A stretch of 64,000 bases of DNA, from positions 1 through 64,000 of the forward strand of contig NZ_LMGZ01000024.1 of NCBI RefSeq assembly GCF_001427605.1. Direction: 5' to 3'. This document shows positions 1-8,433 of the stretch, in pieces (position 1 is the stretch's first letter; each line of letters begins with the position of its first letter). The position numbers and the translations under genes are program-made. Under the pieces are notes generated by a model. The model saw nothing but the letters and a program-made list of their open reading frames with translations, was not told where the DNA came from and ran no database searches. Source of the stretch: Devosia sp. Root635 (lineage in GTDB: Bacteria > Pseudomonadota > Alphaproteobacteria > Rhizobiales > Devosiaceae).

Positions 1-133
1 ATAAGGCCTGCCCGAGGACGGTCGATGTCTGCCCGGGAGCGCGGATGCGACCGCCTCCCGGGACATCTTAATCAGATTTCGTCGATACAAGCCCGAGGAT
101 GACGGCTGGTGGGTGGGGATGGAAGGGATGGGA
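1..133. repeat. Intergenic stretch with palindromic repeat remnants
   Basis: No gene is seen here. Bases 32-39 (cccgggag) and 54-61 (ctcccggg) form an 8-bp inverted repeat. Bases 88-116 match the right half of the dispersed repeat found complete at 2215-2296 and 5118-5202, with the core caagcccgaggatgac. The left half is missing, so this is a partial copy. Confidence 0.5.
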
Positions 134-655
134 TCACCCCCGCACGTAGACCACCTTCGTCACCCCATTGGCAAAGTTGGTGCTGCCGCCCAGCGCGAAA
201 CCCGGCAAATGGTGCCGGTCGATATGTTCGGTGCCGTGGCCCAGCGTCAGCGGCATGACGAAAAGCTCCAGCCGGTCCACCAGCCCAGCCGCCACCAGCC
301 GCATGGCCAGATCGGTATCGCCCTGCACCCATACGGTGCCGTTGCCCTCGTCCCGCGCGGCGGCCACCACTGCGGCCAGGTCGCCCGCCACCGCCGTTAC
401 CGGGGCGCCGATATCGGCCAGCGGTCGATCGGTGGGGACCACGCCGGCAACGGCGCCATAGGGCCATTTGCCCCCGGCGGCGATCCTGTCATAGGTGGCA
501 TGGGCGATGATGACGGCCGTCACGCCGGCGATGAAGTCGTGAAAGCCCAGTTCGGGAATGAAATACGGACCCTGCCAGGCGGCCGATCCGTCCGCGTCGG
601 TCACGAAACCATCCTGGCTCAGCGCCTGGAAAAAGACGACCTCGGCCATTTTCAC
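134..655 (-). CDS. Dihydrofolate reductase family protein (RibD C-terminal-like)
   Basis: The 173-residue protein has the short alpha/beta fold of the RibD_C/dihydrofolate reductase superfamily, which bacteria often carry as stand-alone oxidoreductases of unknown substrate. It opens with a beta strand (MAEVVFFQALSQDGFV), and near the C-terminus it has the pattern WVQGDTDLAMRLVAAGLVDRL followed by LFVMPLTLGHG, which matches the family G-(G/D)-x-x-(L/A) nucleotide-binding region and its following strand. Its start overlaps the stop of pth by four bases (ATGA), so the two are probably translated together. The family is fairly sure; the substrate is not known, and it should not be called a true FolA. 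Confidence 0.75.
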   Translation of the reverse strand: MKMAEVVFFQALSQDGFVTDADGSAAWQGPYFIPELGFHDFIAGVTAVIIAHATYDRIAAGGKWPYGAVAGVVPTDRPLADIGAPVTAVAGDLAAVVAAARDEGNGTVWVQGDTDLAMRLVAAGLVDRLELFVMPLTLGHGTEHIDRHHLPGFALGGSTNFANGVTKVVYVRG

Positions 656-1350
656 TCTCCCCGCAATTTCCTCAGCATATCGGCCATCGGGCCGGTCTTG
701 GGCAATTCTGCCGGCGGCTTGGCCGGCCGCGCCTGCCTTATATGGCTCTGTGCCTTGGCTGCCGGCTTGGCTTGCGGCTCCTCGGCCGGCCGCGTGGCCA
801 AAGCCAGCTTGTTCATGAAGCCGCTGTCATCGCCCTTGACCAGCATAGCGACATGCTTGCCGACCGCCCCGAGCAGCGGCTCGACCCAGTCGCGGTCTGC
901 CTTGGCGAAATCGCCCAGCACATGGTGGGTGACGAATTCCTTGCCCGGGTGGCCGATGCCGAGGCGCACGCGCTTGTAGCCGAGCCCGATCTGCGGATCG
1001 ATGGAGCGCAACCCGTTGTGGCCGCCATTGCCGCCGCCGACCTTGACGCGCACCTTGCCTTCCGCCAGGTCCAGCTCGTCATAGAAGACGATGATGTCGC
1101 TCGGCGCGATCTTGTAGAACTGGGCCACCTGCTGAACGCTGTCGCCCGAACGGTTCATGAAGGTCTGCGGCTTGAGCAGGATGACCTTTTCGCCGCCAAT
1201 ATTGCCTTCGGCCAGCAGGCCCGCATGCTTGGAACGGAACTGGGTGATGCCATGCGCGCGGGCAATGGCGTCGACCGCCATGAAGCCGATATTGTGGCGA
1301 TTGCCCTCATATTGGCCGCCCGGATTGCCCAGGCCGACAAGCAGTTTCAT
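652..1350 (-). CDS. pth: Peptidyl-tRNA hydrolase
   Basis: This cytoplasmic enzyme cleaves the ester bond of peptidyl-tRNAs that drop off ribosomes and so recycles tRNA. The 232-residue protein begins MKLLVGLGNPG, the family N-terminus. The catalytic set is visible: N9, H19 in NRHNIGF, N66 in PQTFMNRSG, D91 in YDELDL and N112 in GGHNGLRS. A longer frame runs upstream, but the start at 1350 is chosen because the family begins exactly there. The C-terminus has an Ala/Pro/Lys-rich tail of about 45 residues after the core, as often seen in Hyphomicrobiales. It lies downstream of rplY, a common pairing (L25-Pth) in bacteria. Confidence 0.96.
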   Translation of the reverse strand: MKLLVGLGNPGGQYEGNRHNIGFMAVDAIARAHGITQFRSKHAGLLAEGNIGGEKVILLKPQTFMNRSGDSVQQVAQFYKIAPSDIIVFYDELDLAEGKVRVKVGGGNGGHNGLRSIDPQIGLGYKRVRLGIGHPGKEFVTHHVLGDFAKADRDWVEPLLGAVGKHVAMLVKGDDSGFMNKLALATRPAEEPQAKPAAKAQSHIRQARPAKPPAELPKTGPMADMLRKLRGE

Positions 1351-1371
1351 CAACGCACTCCAGAAACGAAA

Positions 1372-1393
1372 GAGGCGACCCGCAGGCCGCCTC
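1372..1393 (-). terminator. Rho-independent terminator after rplY
   Basis: A hairpin gaggcgacc/ggccgcctc with a 4-base loop (one G-U pair) is followed on the minus strand by TTTCGTTT. It lies 28 bases beyond the rplY stop and before pth, so it may reduce read-through from rplY into pth. Confidence 0.65.
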
Positions 1394-1420
1394 GAACGTA
1401 TAGCAGAAATTCGGGACCGA

Positions 1421-2056
1421 TTACTCGGCCTTGGGCTCGGCTGCTTCGCCTTCGGCCGCCTCATCGGCGTCGCCGGCCGACTTCAGAGCCGACGGGGCAA
1501 CGATGGTGGCGATGGTCACGTCTTCTTCGTGGCTGTGGTCGGCAACGCCGGCCGGCAGCTTGATCGAGGAGATGTGGATGGTATCGCCGATATCGAGACC
1601 GGTCAGGTCGACGGTCACTTCTTCGGGGATGTTGTCGGCGGAGACGGTCAGGTCCAGCGTGTGGTGCACGATGTTGAGCGTACCACCGCGCTTCAGGCCC
1701 GGGCTGGCTTCTTCGTTGATGAAGTGCACATGCACCTGGACGTTGAGCTTGGTGCCCTTGCCGACGCGCAGGAAGTCCACGTGGATCGGGAAGTCCTTGA
1801 CCGGATCGAGCTGGTAGTCGCGCGGGATCACGCGGTGCTTGGTGCCATCCACATCGAGTTCGATGATGTGGCTGAGGAAGCCGCCGGCGTAGATATACTT
1901 GTGCGCGTCCTTGTAGGGGATGGCGATGGTGACGGGGGCTTTCTTGTCACCGTAGATAACAGCGGGAACGAGTCCCTGACGACGCATTTCGCGAGCGGCC
2001 CCCTTGCCCACTCCCTCACGCGCCTGTGCCTTGAGCACCTTTGCAGTCGCAGCCAT
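1421..2056 (-). CDS. rplY: 50S ribosomal protein L25/general stress protein Ctc
   Basis: L25 binds 5S rRNA in the large ribosomal subunit. The 211-residue protein is the long two-domain Ctc form: an N-terminal L25 beta barrel ([19 protein letters not shown], then [12 protein letters not shown]) and a C-terminal TL5/CTC domain (VPLFINEE-like, here [18 protein letters not shown]; then [19 protein letters not shown]). The tail is acidic and Ala/Glu rich. Start 2056 (MAATAKVLK) fits the family; an in-frame ATG at 2068 adds MDFS, and neither has a convincing ribosome binding site. Confidence 0.95.
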   Translation of the reverse strand: MAATAKVLKAQAREGVGKGAAREMRRQGLVPAVIYGDKKAPVTIAIPYKDAHKYIYAGGFLSHIIELDVDGTKHRVIPRDYQLDPVKDFPIHVDFLRVGKGTKLNVQVHVHFINEEASPGLKRGGTLNIVHHTLDLTVSADNIPEEVTVDLTGLDIGDTIHISSIKLPAGVADHSHEEDVTIATIVAPSALKSAGDADEAAEGEAAEPKAE

Positions 2057-2214
2057 GGAAAAATCCATTCTGGGTTGGTGTATGCGTCACTACAACAGCA
2101 TACGCGCCCGTCCTCCAGGGGTGACGAGCGCTTCATGGCGCGGGCTATAGCTCAAAGGGGGGCAGGGGGCAAGGGAGGTTGCGGGGCGAGTAGAGCCGCA
2201 TCTCAAACTCGATC

Positions 2215-2296
2215 GTCATCCTCGGGCTTGACCCGAGGACACTTTACTTACTCCACGCTCCGAAAGTGTAGGCCCTCGGGTCAAGCCCGAGGGTGA
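2215..2296. repeat. Dispersed palindromic repeat, GTCATCCTCGGG family
   Basis: Two palindromic units face each other. The left unit starts gtcatcctcgggcttgaccc and the right unit is its near-perfect reverse complement ending cgggtcaagcccgagggtgac. They flank a short spacer. The same unit recurs at 5118-5202 and partly at 88-116. It sits between the divergent 5' side of rplY and the 3' end of the sigma factor gene. This is a REP/BIME-like intergenic element rather than a gene. Confidence 0.75.
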
Positions 2297-2316
2297 CGGC
2301 CAGTGGGAAAGGAACA

Positions 2317-3552
2317 TCAGCCATCCTGCAGCTTCGCCCGTTGCCCGATGAGATAATGCCGCACGGCCTCGTCCGTCGCCAGGCCGATGGCCAGGGTCAG
2401 CGCCTCATGGGCCTCGTCCTTCCGCCCGGCGCGGGCGCAGAGGTGTCCGCGGGCAGCCCAATAGGGCTGGTAGTCGGCCATGCGCTTGTCGTTGGCAATA
2501 GCGTCGAGGCTGGCCAGTGCCGCCTCTGCGCCGTCAATTTCCACCAAAGCGGCGGCGCGGTTGAGCAGGGCGACCGGCGACTGGGTCAGGCCCAGCAGCA
2601 CATCGTAGAGCGCCACGACCGCGTCCCAGTTGGGCCGGCCCGTCACAAGCCGTGCCACATGCGCCGACTGGATGGCGGCTTCGATCTGGTAGCGGCCGGT
2701 GGGGCCGCCCTGGTTGGCCTCGCGCAGCAGTGTTTCGGCCGCCAGGATCCGCGCTTCGTCCCACAGGTCGATATCCTGCCGCTCCAGGGGCACATAGGCG
2801 CCGGTGCCGTCCCGCCGTGCGCCTCGTCGGGCTTCCGCATAGAGCATCAGCGCCAGCATGCCCTTGGCTTCCGGCTCGTCCGGCAGGAGGCTGACCACCA
2901 GCTTGCCGAGCCAGATGGCCTCATCGGCCAGCCGTTCCGCGGCGGTGTCGCCGATTTCGGTCCAGCCCTTGGCATAGGCGGCATAGATGGCGTCGAGCAC
3001 GGCATCGAGCCGTTCGGCCAGCTCCTCGCGCTCGGGAATGGCGAAGGGAATGGCGGCGTCCTTGATGCGCGCCTTGGCCCGCACCAGCCGCTGGCCCATG
3101 GCGGCCGGCGGGATGAGGAAGGCGGCGGCGATGTCGATGGCCGTCAGGCCCAATATGGTCTGCAGGATCAGCGGTGCCCGCATGCCCGCCTCGATTTCGG
3201 GATGGGCGCAGGCAAACATCAGCGCCAGTCGCCGGTCGGGAATGGCTTCGGGACTGGCGCCGGCCGCTTCGAGTTCCTCGGTCATGAGCTGAATACGAGC
3301 CTCCCCGGCCTTGCTGGTCGCCCGCCGCCGCAGGGCGTCGGTCTGGCGGCGGCGGGCGACAGTCAAAAGCCACGCATCGGGATTGGCCGGAACGCCCTGT
3401 TCCGGCCAGGAGGCGAGGGCGCTGGCAAAGGCGTCCGCCAGCGCATCCTCGGCCCCTGCCACGTCCCGCGTGCGTGCCGCGAGAAAGGCCAGCAGGCGCC
3501 CATAGCTGTCGCGCGCCGCCCGCTCTGCCGCCCGCCGCGCCGCCTCCGTCAT
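2317..3552 (-). CDS. ECF sigma factor with C-terminal TPR-like extension (ECF42-like)
   Basis: The 411-residue protein starts with ECF sigma region 2 (AARDSYGRLLAFLAARTRDVAGAEDALADAF-like, read in parts) and WLLTVARRR, then region 4 around residues 120-170 (LTAIDIAAAFLIPPAAMGQR). The remaining 230 residues form the DUF6596/TPR-like extension seen in long ECF sigma factors. It would direct RNA polymerase core to a small regulon. No anti-sigma gene is adjacent. Instead, the upstream gene encodes a YCII/DGPF protein, the partner expected for ECF42 sigma factors, whose C-terminal extension is known to be needed for activity. The start codon overlaps the YCII stop by one base (TGATG), implying coupled translation. 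Confidence 0.9.
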   Translation of the reverse strand: MTEAARRAAERAARDSYGRLLAFLAARTRDVAGAEDALADAFASALASWPEQGVPANPDAWLLTVARRRQTDALRRRATSKAGEARIQLMTEELEAAGASPEAIPDRRLALMFACAHPEIEAGMRAPLILQTILGLTAIDIAAAFLIPPAAMGQRLVRAKARIKDAAIPFAIPEREELAERLDAVLDAIYAAYAKGWTEIGDTAAERLADEAIWLGKLVVSLLPDEPEAKGMLALMLYAEARRGARRDGTGAYVPLERQDIDLWDEARILAAETLLREANQGGPTGRYQIEAAIQSAHVARLVTGRPNWDAVVALYDVLLGLTQSPVALLNRAAALVEIDGAEAALASLDAIANDKRMADYQPYWAARGHLCARAGRKDEAHEALTLAIGLATDEAVRHYLIGQRAKLQDG

Positions 3553-3902
3553 CAGCGCGCGGTCTGCTCGACGATGGGGCGGATTTCCACTGCGCCATAT
3601 TTCGAGCTGGGGCAGCGACTGGCCCATTCCACCGCCTGTTCGATCCCCGGCACATCGATGAAGAAATAGCCGGCGAGCTGTTCGCGCGTATCGGCATAGG
3701 GGCCGTCGAGCACGTCGGTCTTGCCGCCGCTGGCGCGAACGATCGTGCCCTCCTTGCCCGGCGAGAGCCGCTGGCCGCCGGAAAAGCCTTCGCCGGCCTT
3801 GTTCAGCGCTTCGTTGAACGCGGCATATTCGGCCCACAATTCGCGCTGCGGGGCCTTGGCCATGGCTTCGGCGTCGTGGTGGATGATCATCATGTAGCGC
3901 AT
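3552..3902 (-). CDS. YCII-related (DGPF-type) protein
   Basis: The 116-residue protein begins MRYMMIIHHDAEAM and carries the family signature as LDGPYADTREQLAGYF, with the YCII ferredoxin-like fold expected. The start at 3902 is chosen because AGAGGAAAAT lies just upstream and the family starts there; a longer frame upstream is non-coding. YCII/DGPF proteins are typical neighbours and presumed targets of ECF42 sigma factors, and the next gene downstream is such a sigma factor, overlapping by one base. The biochemical role is unknown. Confidence 0.88.
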   Translation of the reverse strand: MRYMMIIHHDAEAMAKAPQRELWAEYAAFNEALNKAGEGFSGGQRLSPGKEGTIVRASGGKTDVLDGPYADTREQLAGYFFIDVPGIEQAVEWASRCPSSKYGAVEIRPIVEQTAR

Positions 3903-4017
3903 TGGATTTTCCTCTTGTTGGGTCGACGCAACATGCGCCGATGCAACAATGTCGGGGCGCCAAGCCGGTTTTCGACTTTTCGGACGAAGAATTTTCACCT
4001 CTCCCGGGGGAGGGGCC

Positions 4018-4950
4018 TCAGTCGAACAGGCTCGACACGCTCTGTTCGCTGGCGGTGCGGGCAATGGCCTCGCCGATCAGCGGGGCGATGGACATGCGAC
4101 GGATATTGCCGGCGGCCTTGGTGGCCGGCGTTTCCTCGATGGAATCGGTTACCACCAGCTCCTTGAGCTTGCTGGCAGCGATACGCTCGGAGGCGCCTTC
4201 GGACAGCACGCCATGGGTGATATAGGCCGAAACTTCCTTGGCGCCGGCCTTGAGCAGGGCCTCGGCGGCGTTGACCAGCGTGCCGCCGCTATCGACGATA
4301 TCGTCGATCATGATGCAGGTCTGGCCTTCCACGTCGCCGATGATGTTCATTACTTCGGAAACGCCGGCGCGCGGGCGGCGCTTGTCGACAATGGCCAGGC
4401 TCGCCCCGATGCGGCCGGCGACATTGCGGGCACGCACCACGCCGCCCACGTCGGGCGATACGATCATGACATTCTTGACGTCGTAATTGTCCTGGATGTC
4501 GCGCACCATCACCGGCGCCGCGGTCAGGTTGTCGGTCGGAATGTCGAAGAAGCCCTGGATCTGGCTGGCATGCAGGTCCAGCGTCAGCACGCGGTTGGCG
4601 CCGGCCTGAGTGATGAGGTTGGACACCAGCTTGGCCGAGATCGGCGTGCGCGGGGCCGATTTGCGATCCTGCCGCGCATAGCCGAAATAGGGCAGGACGG
4701 CGGTGATCCGGCGGGCCGACGAGCGGCGCAGCGCATCGGTCAGGATCAGCAGTTCCATCAGGTTGTCATTGGCCGGAAAGCTGGTCGATTGCAGGATGAA
4801 GGCGTCTTCGCCGCGCACGTTTTCATGCACTTCCACGTAGACTTCCTTGTCCGCGAAGCGCTTGACCGTACAATCTGTGAGGGGAAGTTCGAGATAACTG
4901 GCGACGGCCTGAGCGAGGGCGCGGTTGGAGTTGCCGGTCACCAGCTTCAT
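4018..4950 (-). CDS. prs: Ribose-phosphate pyrophosphokinase
   Basis: The enzyme makes PRPP from ribose 5-phosphate and ATP for purine, pyrimidine, histidine, tryptophan and NAD synthesis. The 310-residue length is normal. Visible motifs are the N-terminal [19 protein letters not shown] region, the flexible-loop/ATP region [18 protein letters not shown], and the PRPP-binding loop [17 protein letters not shown]. It begins [17 protein letters not shown]. It stands alone between the YCII/sigma pair and pgeF. The flanks carry palindromic repeats. Confidence 0.97.
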   Translation of the reverse strand: MKLVTGNSNRALAQAVASYLELPLTDCTVKRFADKEVYVEVHENVRGEDAFILQSTSFPANDNLMELLILTDALRRSSARRITAVLPYFGYARQDRKSAPRTPISAKLVSNLITQAGANRVLTLDLHASQIQGFFDIPTDNLTAAPVMVRDIQDNYDVKNVMIVSPDVGGVVRARNVAGRIGASLAIVDKRRPRAGVSEVMNIIGDVEGQTCIMIDDIVDSGGTLVNAAEALLKAGAKEVSAYITHGVLSEGASERIAASKLKELVVTDSIEETPATKAAGNIRRMSIAPLIGEAIARTASEQSVSSLFD

Positions 4951-5117
4951 GGGCGCGATCCTGTCTCAACCGGTCCCAGCAGGGGGGACCACCAGTTTCG
5001 TGGGCACCTTTAGCGAGTCGTTCCCAGCGGCGCAACGAGACAAATGGATGACAGGCGAAAATGGGTAAATGGAAAGCATCCGACAATTGAGAGAAGAGCA
5101 TGCCACTCCCACAGATC

Positions 5118-5202
5118 GTCACCCTCGGGCTTTGACCCGAGGGCTCTGCGCTTGCGGAGCGCCAGGTAAGTGAAGTGTCCTCGGGTCAAGCCCGAGGATG
5201 AC
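5118..5202. repeat. Dispersed palindromic repeat, GTCATCCTCGGG family, second full copy
   Basis: The left unit gtcaccctcgggctttgacc and the right unit cctcgggtcaagcccgagga (ending in tgac) are inverted copies with a spacer that itself contains a small palindrome (ctctgcgcttgcggagc). It lies between the 5' end of prs and the 3' end of pgeF, both on the minus strand. It resembles the element at 2215-2296. Confidence 0.75.
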
Positions 5203-5235
5203 GGCTGGTGGATGTGGGAGGATCAGGCGCTATCC

Positions 5236-6006
5236 CTAAACCAGCCCGATAATCGCAATCTGCCGCCCGGTCTTGCCGCCCTGATGCGTGGCATAGCGAT
5301 GGGAAAAATACCGCTCCGGCGCGCCATAGGTACACCCACCCACCCGCTCGACCTGCGTCACGCCCGCCCGGCCCAGCTCGTCGGCCACGAATCCCGGCAG
5401 GTCGAAATGCGCCCGCGCGCCGTTATGCGTCGAAAAATGCCGCCAGCCTTCGGGGCGCAGTTTCACGAAATCGTCCATGAAATGCGGCCCCACTTCATAA
5501 TTCTCGCCCGAAATCGTCGGCCCGATGGCGGCGACCATGTTGGCCGGATCGGCCCCCAGCTCGACCATGGCGGCAATCGTATTGCCCACAATTCCGTCCA
5601 CCGCCCCGCGCCAGCCGGCATGGGCGGCACCCACCACGCCCGCGTCCCGATCGGCCAGCAGGATCGGCGTGCAGTCTGCCGTCAGAATGCCCAGCGCCAG
5701 TTGCGGCTGGCGCGTGACGATGGCGTCGGCCTCGATGGGCTGGTCATTGGTGGGATAGGCGTCCAGCCGGTGCACCAGGTTGGAATGAACCTGCTTGAGC
5801 AGGAACAGCTGGTTGCGGAAAAATCCCAGGGCCTCGGCCGCCCCGGTCCGGTTGATATCGACCAGCCGGGGCGTATCGCCGACGGCGATCGACATGTTGT
5901 TCTCGGAGAATTCGCCCAGCGAGCTGCCGCCCTTGCGCCCGAAAAAACCATGCCGCACCGATCCCAGCTCGGCCAGTGCGGCACTCTCTTCGTAATGCTG
6001 GCTCAT
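5236..6006 (-). CDS. pgeF: Peptidoglycan editing factor PgeF / multicopper polyphenol oxidase family (YfiH)
   Basis: The 256-residue protein has the DUF152/YfiH zinc site: KQVHSNLV supplies the first histidine, LTADCTPILLAD the cysteine, and AHAGWRGAVDGIV the second histidine. Members are described as purine nucleoside phosphorylases/laccase-domain proteins, and in E. coli YfiH corrects misincorporated L-serine in peptidoglycan precursors. The C-terminus GGCTYGAPERYFSHRYATHQGGKTGRQ is family-typical (quoted in part, GGCTYGAPERYFSHR). The start overlaps the stop of the midA-like gene by four bases. Confidence 0.9.
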   Translation of the reverse strand: MSQHYEESAALAELGSVRHGFFGRKGGSSLGEFSENNMSIAVGDTPRLVDINRTGAAEALGFFRNQLFLLKQVHSNLVHRLDAYPTNDQPIEADAIVTRQPQLALGILTADCTPILLADRDAGVVGAAHAGWRGAVDGIVGNTIAAMVELGADPANMVAAIGPTISGENYEVGPHFMDDFVKLRPEGWRHFSTHNGARAHFDLPGFVADELGRAGVTQVERVGGCTYGAPERYFSHRYATHQGGKTGRQIAIIGLV

Positions 6007-7082
6007 GGTTCGAACCCCTGTGGCATGAGGCCGGGGCTGGCGGCGCAGAAGGCCTTGAACAGGTTGCCCATCTGCTCGGGGGCGACCAGCCGCGCCTTGG
6101 CGGCGGCGATGTCGCCGGACGAGCCGGGGTTGGCGGCGCTCAGCGCCCTGGCGCGCTCATTGATGCCCAGCCGGGTCAAAAACTGCCCCTGTGTCGCCAG
6201 CGGCTGCACGGCAAGCCCGGCATTGGCGGCCACATTGCCCAAAGCCTCGAAATCGACATGGGCCGACAGGTCCGTCTCGCCCGGCGCGTCGAGCACGTCG
6301 GCAAATTGATGCCGGCGCACGCCCTGCAAGGTCTCGCCGGTCTGGGTGCGACCATAGCCATAGTCCACGGCCAGGATGGCTCCGCCCTGCGTCGAGATGG
6401 TGCCGGCCAGCCGCTTCATCACCTCGCCATTGGCCAGGCCCACTTCCAGCACGCTATTGGGCTCGGCTCCCGCCAGCGCCTCGGGCATGGCCGAGGCCGG
6501 GATCGGAGTCGGGTTGAGCCCGAAACAGCGCTTTCCGTCACTTAGCCCCACCATGCGCTCGTGCCAGCCATCGTCCATGCGCACGAACTGGCGGATCGGC
6601 AGCGCATCGAAAAATTCGTTCGCCACCACCAGCAGCGGGCCGGTCCCGACCTTCTCGAAACTGTCGATCCATTTTGGCTCATAGGCTTCGAGCCGACCGT
6701 TCTGCTCGGCGATCAGCGCCGGATTGGTCTCGAACAGCCGCAAATCCAGCGCGTCGCGGAAGCCTTCGGCGCGGCAGGCCACCCGCAGCATGTCCGCCAT
6801 CAGCGTGCCGCGGCCGGGCCCGAGTTCGAGCAGGGTAAAGGCCTTGGGGCTCCCCATCTGCTGCCACAGATTGACGAAGAAAAAGCCGATCAGCTCGCCG
6901 AACATCTGGCTGATCTCGGGCGCCGTGACGAAGTCGCCCTTGGTCCCCAGCGGGTCGGCACTCTTGTAGTAGCCTTTGGACGGGTGGGTCAGGCACAGGC
7001 CCATATAGGAGGCGACGGACATCGGCCCGCTGGTGCGGATCTGCATGTCGATCAGTTCGGGCAGGGTAGGGGAGGTGGTCAT
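6003..7082 (-). CDS. SAM-dependent methyltransferase, MidA/NDUFAF7 family (DUF185)
   Basis: The 359-residue protein has the DUF185 N-terminus (YMGLCLTHPSKGYYKSADPL, then GDFVTAPEISQMFGELIG) and SAM motif I as LLELGPGRGTLMADMLR. A second conserved block is VVANEFFDALPIRQFV. The eukaryotic homologue NDUFAF7/MidA methylates an arginine of complex I subunit NDUFS2. The bacterial target is not proven. It is translationally coupled to pgeF downstream, and lgt lies upstream on the same strand beyond a palindromic repeat. This order lgt-midA-pgeF is common in Hyphomicrobiales. Confidence 0.9.
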   Translation of the reverse strand: MTTSPTLPELIDMQIRTSGPMSVASYMGLCLTHPSKGYYKSADPLGTKGDFVTAPEISQMFGELIGFFFVNLWQQMGSPKAFTLLELGPGRGTLMADMLRVACRAEGFRDALDLRLFETNPALIAEQNGRLEAYEPKWIDSFEKVGTGPLLVVANEFFDALPIRQFVRMDDGWHERMVGLSDGKRCFGLNPTPIPASAMPEALAGAEPNSVLEVGLANGEVMKRLAGTISTQGGAILAVDYGYGRTQTGETLQGVRRHQFADVLDAPGETDLSAHVDFEALGNVAANAGLAVQPLATQGQFLTRLGINERARALSAANPGSSGDIAAAKARLVAPEQMGNLFKAFCAASPGLMPQGFEP

Positions 7083-7107
7083 GGCATGCGCCTGCCTGTC
7101 CGCTCTT

Positions 7108-7209
7108 TCGCCTCCCTCCCCCTTGAGGGGAGGGATTGAGGGAGGGGGTCCCTCGGTTCATCACTGGACGACCCCCACCCCGGCCCTCCCCTCAAGGGGG
7201 AGGGGGCGA
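7108..7209. repeat. Imperfect inverted repeat of the CTCCCCTTGAGGGGAG family
   Basis: The segment contains two hairpins (cctcccccttgaggggaggg and ccctcccctcaagggggagg) that face each other around a gap with a further ccccacc/ggggg match. The same family occurs at 14504-14626, 22782-22878 and 56634-56729. It sits between lgt and the midA-like gene, both on the minus strand, and may also stop or pause transcription. Confidence 0.7.
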
Positions 7210-7238
7210 AAGAGCACGGCATCGAAGAAACGGCTATC

Positions 7239-8084
7239 TCACCCACGAACCAGGCTCTCCCTGCGCGTCCCCGCCCACACCACCAGGCCCAGCCCGGCCA
7301 GCACCAGCGGAATGCTCAGCACCATGCCCATGGTCAGCCACCCGCCATAGAGATAGCCGATCTGCACATCCGGCAGGCGCACGAATTCCACCGCAATCCG
7401 GCTCAGCCCATAGCCGATGCCGAATATGCCGGCGACCATGCCGGGCCGGCGCAGGCTATAGAAGACATGGGTGAAGATGCGGATGACGAGGAACAGCAGC
7501 AGCCCTTCCAGCGCCGCCTCGTAAAGCTGGCTGGGATGGCGCGGCAATTGCTCGGGATCGCTAGGAAACACCACGGCCCATGGCATCGTGGTCGGCGCGC
7601 CATAAAGCTCCGCATTGATGAAATTGGCGATGCGGACCAGGAAAATGCCGATGGTCGAGACCGAGGCGATCAGATCGAGGCCGCTCAGCCAGTTGCCATT
7701 GCCCTTGAAGCGGGTGAACAGCACCACCGCCAGCATCAGCCCCAGCATGCCGCCGTGATAGCTCATGCCGCCATCGAGCGTGTTGATGATCTCGGCCGGG
7801 TTGGCCAGGTAATAGGGCAGGTTGTAGAACAGCACATAGCCCACGCGCCCACCGATCACGATGGCCAGCATGGTCCAGAAGGCGAAGTCCCAGATATCCT
7901 TGGCCGCGAAGGGCGGCTCGCCCTTGTGCCACAGCCGCGTATTGGCCAGCAGCAGATAGCCGTAGCCCGCCCCCAGCCCGACGCCGAACAGATAGCCCAG
8001 CGCATACCAGCGCACGGCAAAAGGCCCGATGGCAAAGGCGATGGGATCGATATTGGGGAAGGGCAAAAGCGGCTCCTGCGGCAA
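7239..8084 (-). CDS. lgt: Prolipoprotein diacylglyceryl transferase
   Basis: Lgt moves diacylglycerol from phosphatidylglycerol to the lipobox cysteine of prolipoproteins in the inner membrane, the first step of lipoprotein maturation. The 281-residue protein has about seven hydrophobic segments. Family blocks are visible: GGRVGYVLFYNLPYY, MSYHGGMLGLML (the H-G-G motif), and the signature RIANFINAELYGAPT with the conserved R, N and E-x-x-G. Start 8084 gives MPQEPLLPFPNIDPIAF, the usual N-terminus. It diverges from ubiK. Confidence 0.95.
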   Translation of the reverse strand: MPQEPLLPFPNIDPIAFAIGPFAVRWYALGYLFGVGLGAGYGYLLLANTRLWHKGEPPFAAKDIWDFAFWTMLAIVIGGRVGYVLFYNLPYYLANPAEIINTLDGGMSYHGGMLGLMLAVVLFTRFKGNGNWLSGLDLIASVSTIGIFLVRIANFINAELYGAPTTMPWAVVFPSDPEQLPRHPSQLYEAALEGLLLFLVIRIFTHVFYSLRRPGMVAGIFGIGYGLSRIAVEFVRLPDVQIGYLYGGWLTMGMVLSIPLVLAGLGLVVWAGTRRESLVRG

Positions 8085-8176
8085 TCGGCCGGACCATTGC
8101 CGCTTCGGCCTCTCTGGTCAAGTCGGCGGGCTTCACCTACATATCGGCACAAGGGGCCGAACCAAGTGGGTATGCG

Positions 8177-8431
8177 ATGAGCCAGAATAACAGGATCTTC
8201 GACGATCTGGGCCGATTGATGAACGAGGCGGCCGGTGTGGCCGATGGCGTTCGCCGCGAAGTCGAGACCGTGGTCAAGGGCCAGGCCCAGCGTCTGGTGG
8301 TCGATATGGACCTGGTCAAGCGCGAGGATTTCGATGCCTTGCGCGAACTGGTGCAGGTGCAGGGCGAAGAGATCGACGCCTTGCGCAAGGAACTCGCGGC
8401 CCTCAAGGGCGCCAAGTCCAAAGCCAACTAA
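8177..8431 (+). CDS. Accessory factor UbiK family protein (BMFP domain)
   Basis: The 84-residue protein begins MSQNNRIFDDLGRLMNEAAG and has a long heptad-like C-terminal helix (FDALRELVQVQGEEIDALRK) predicted as a coiled coil, matching the BMFP/UbiK family. UbiK assists the late ubiquinone synthesis complex in E. coli, and related BMFP proteins were described as membrane fusogenic. The C-terminal tail is Lys/Ala rich (LKGAKSKAN). It is divergent from lgt. Family assignment is good; the role in ubiquinone synthesis is inferred. Confidence 0.85.
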   Translation: MSQNNRIFDDLGRLMNEAAGVADGVRREVETVVKGQAQRLVVDMDLVKREDFDALRELVQVQGEEIDALRKELAALKGAKSKAN

Positions 8432-8433
8432 CA

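Noticed and set aside
134..655. Calling the DHFR-family gene folA
   Set aside because: The sequence fits the RibD_C-like branch and lacks the FolA signature; folate reduction is not supported.
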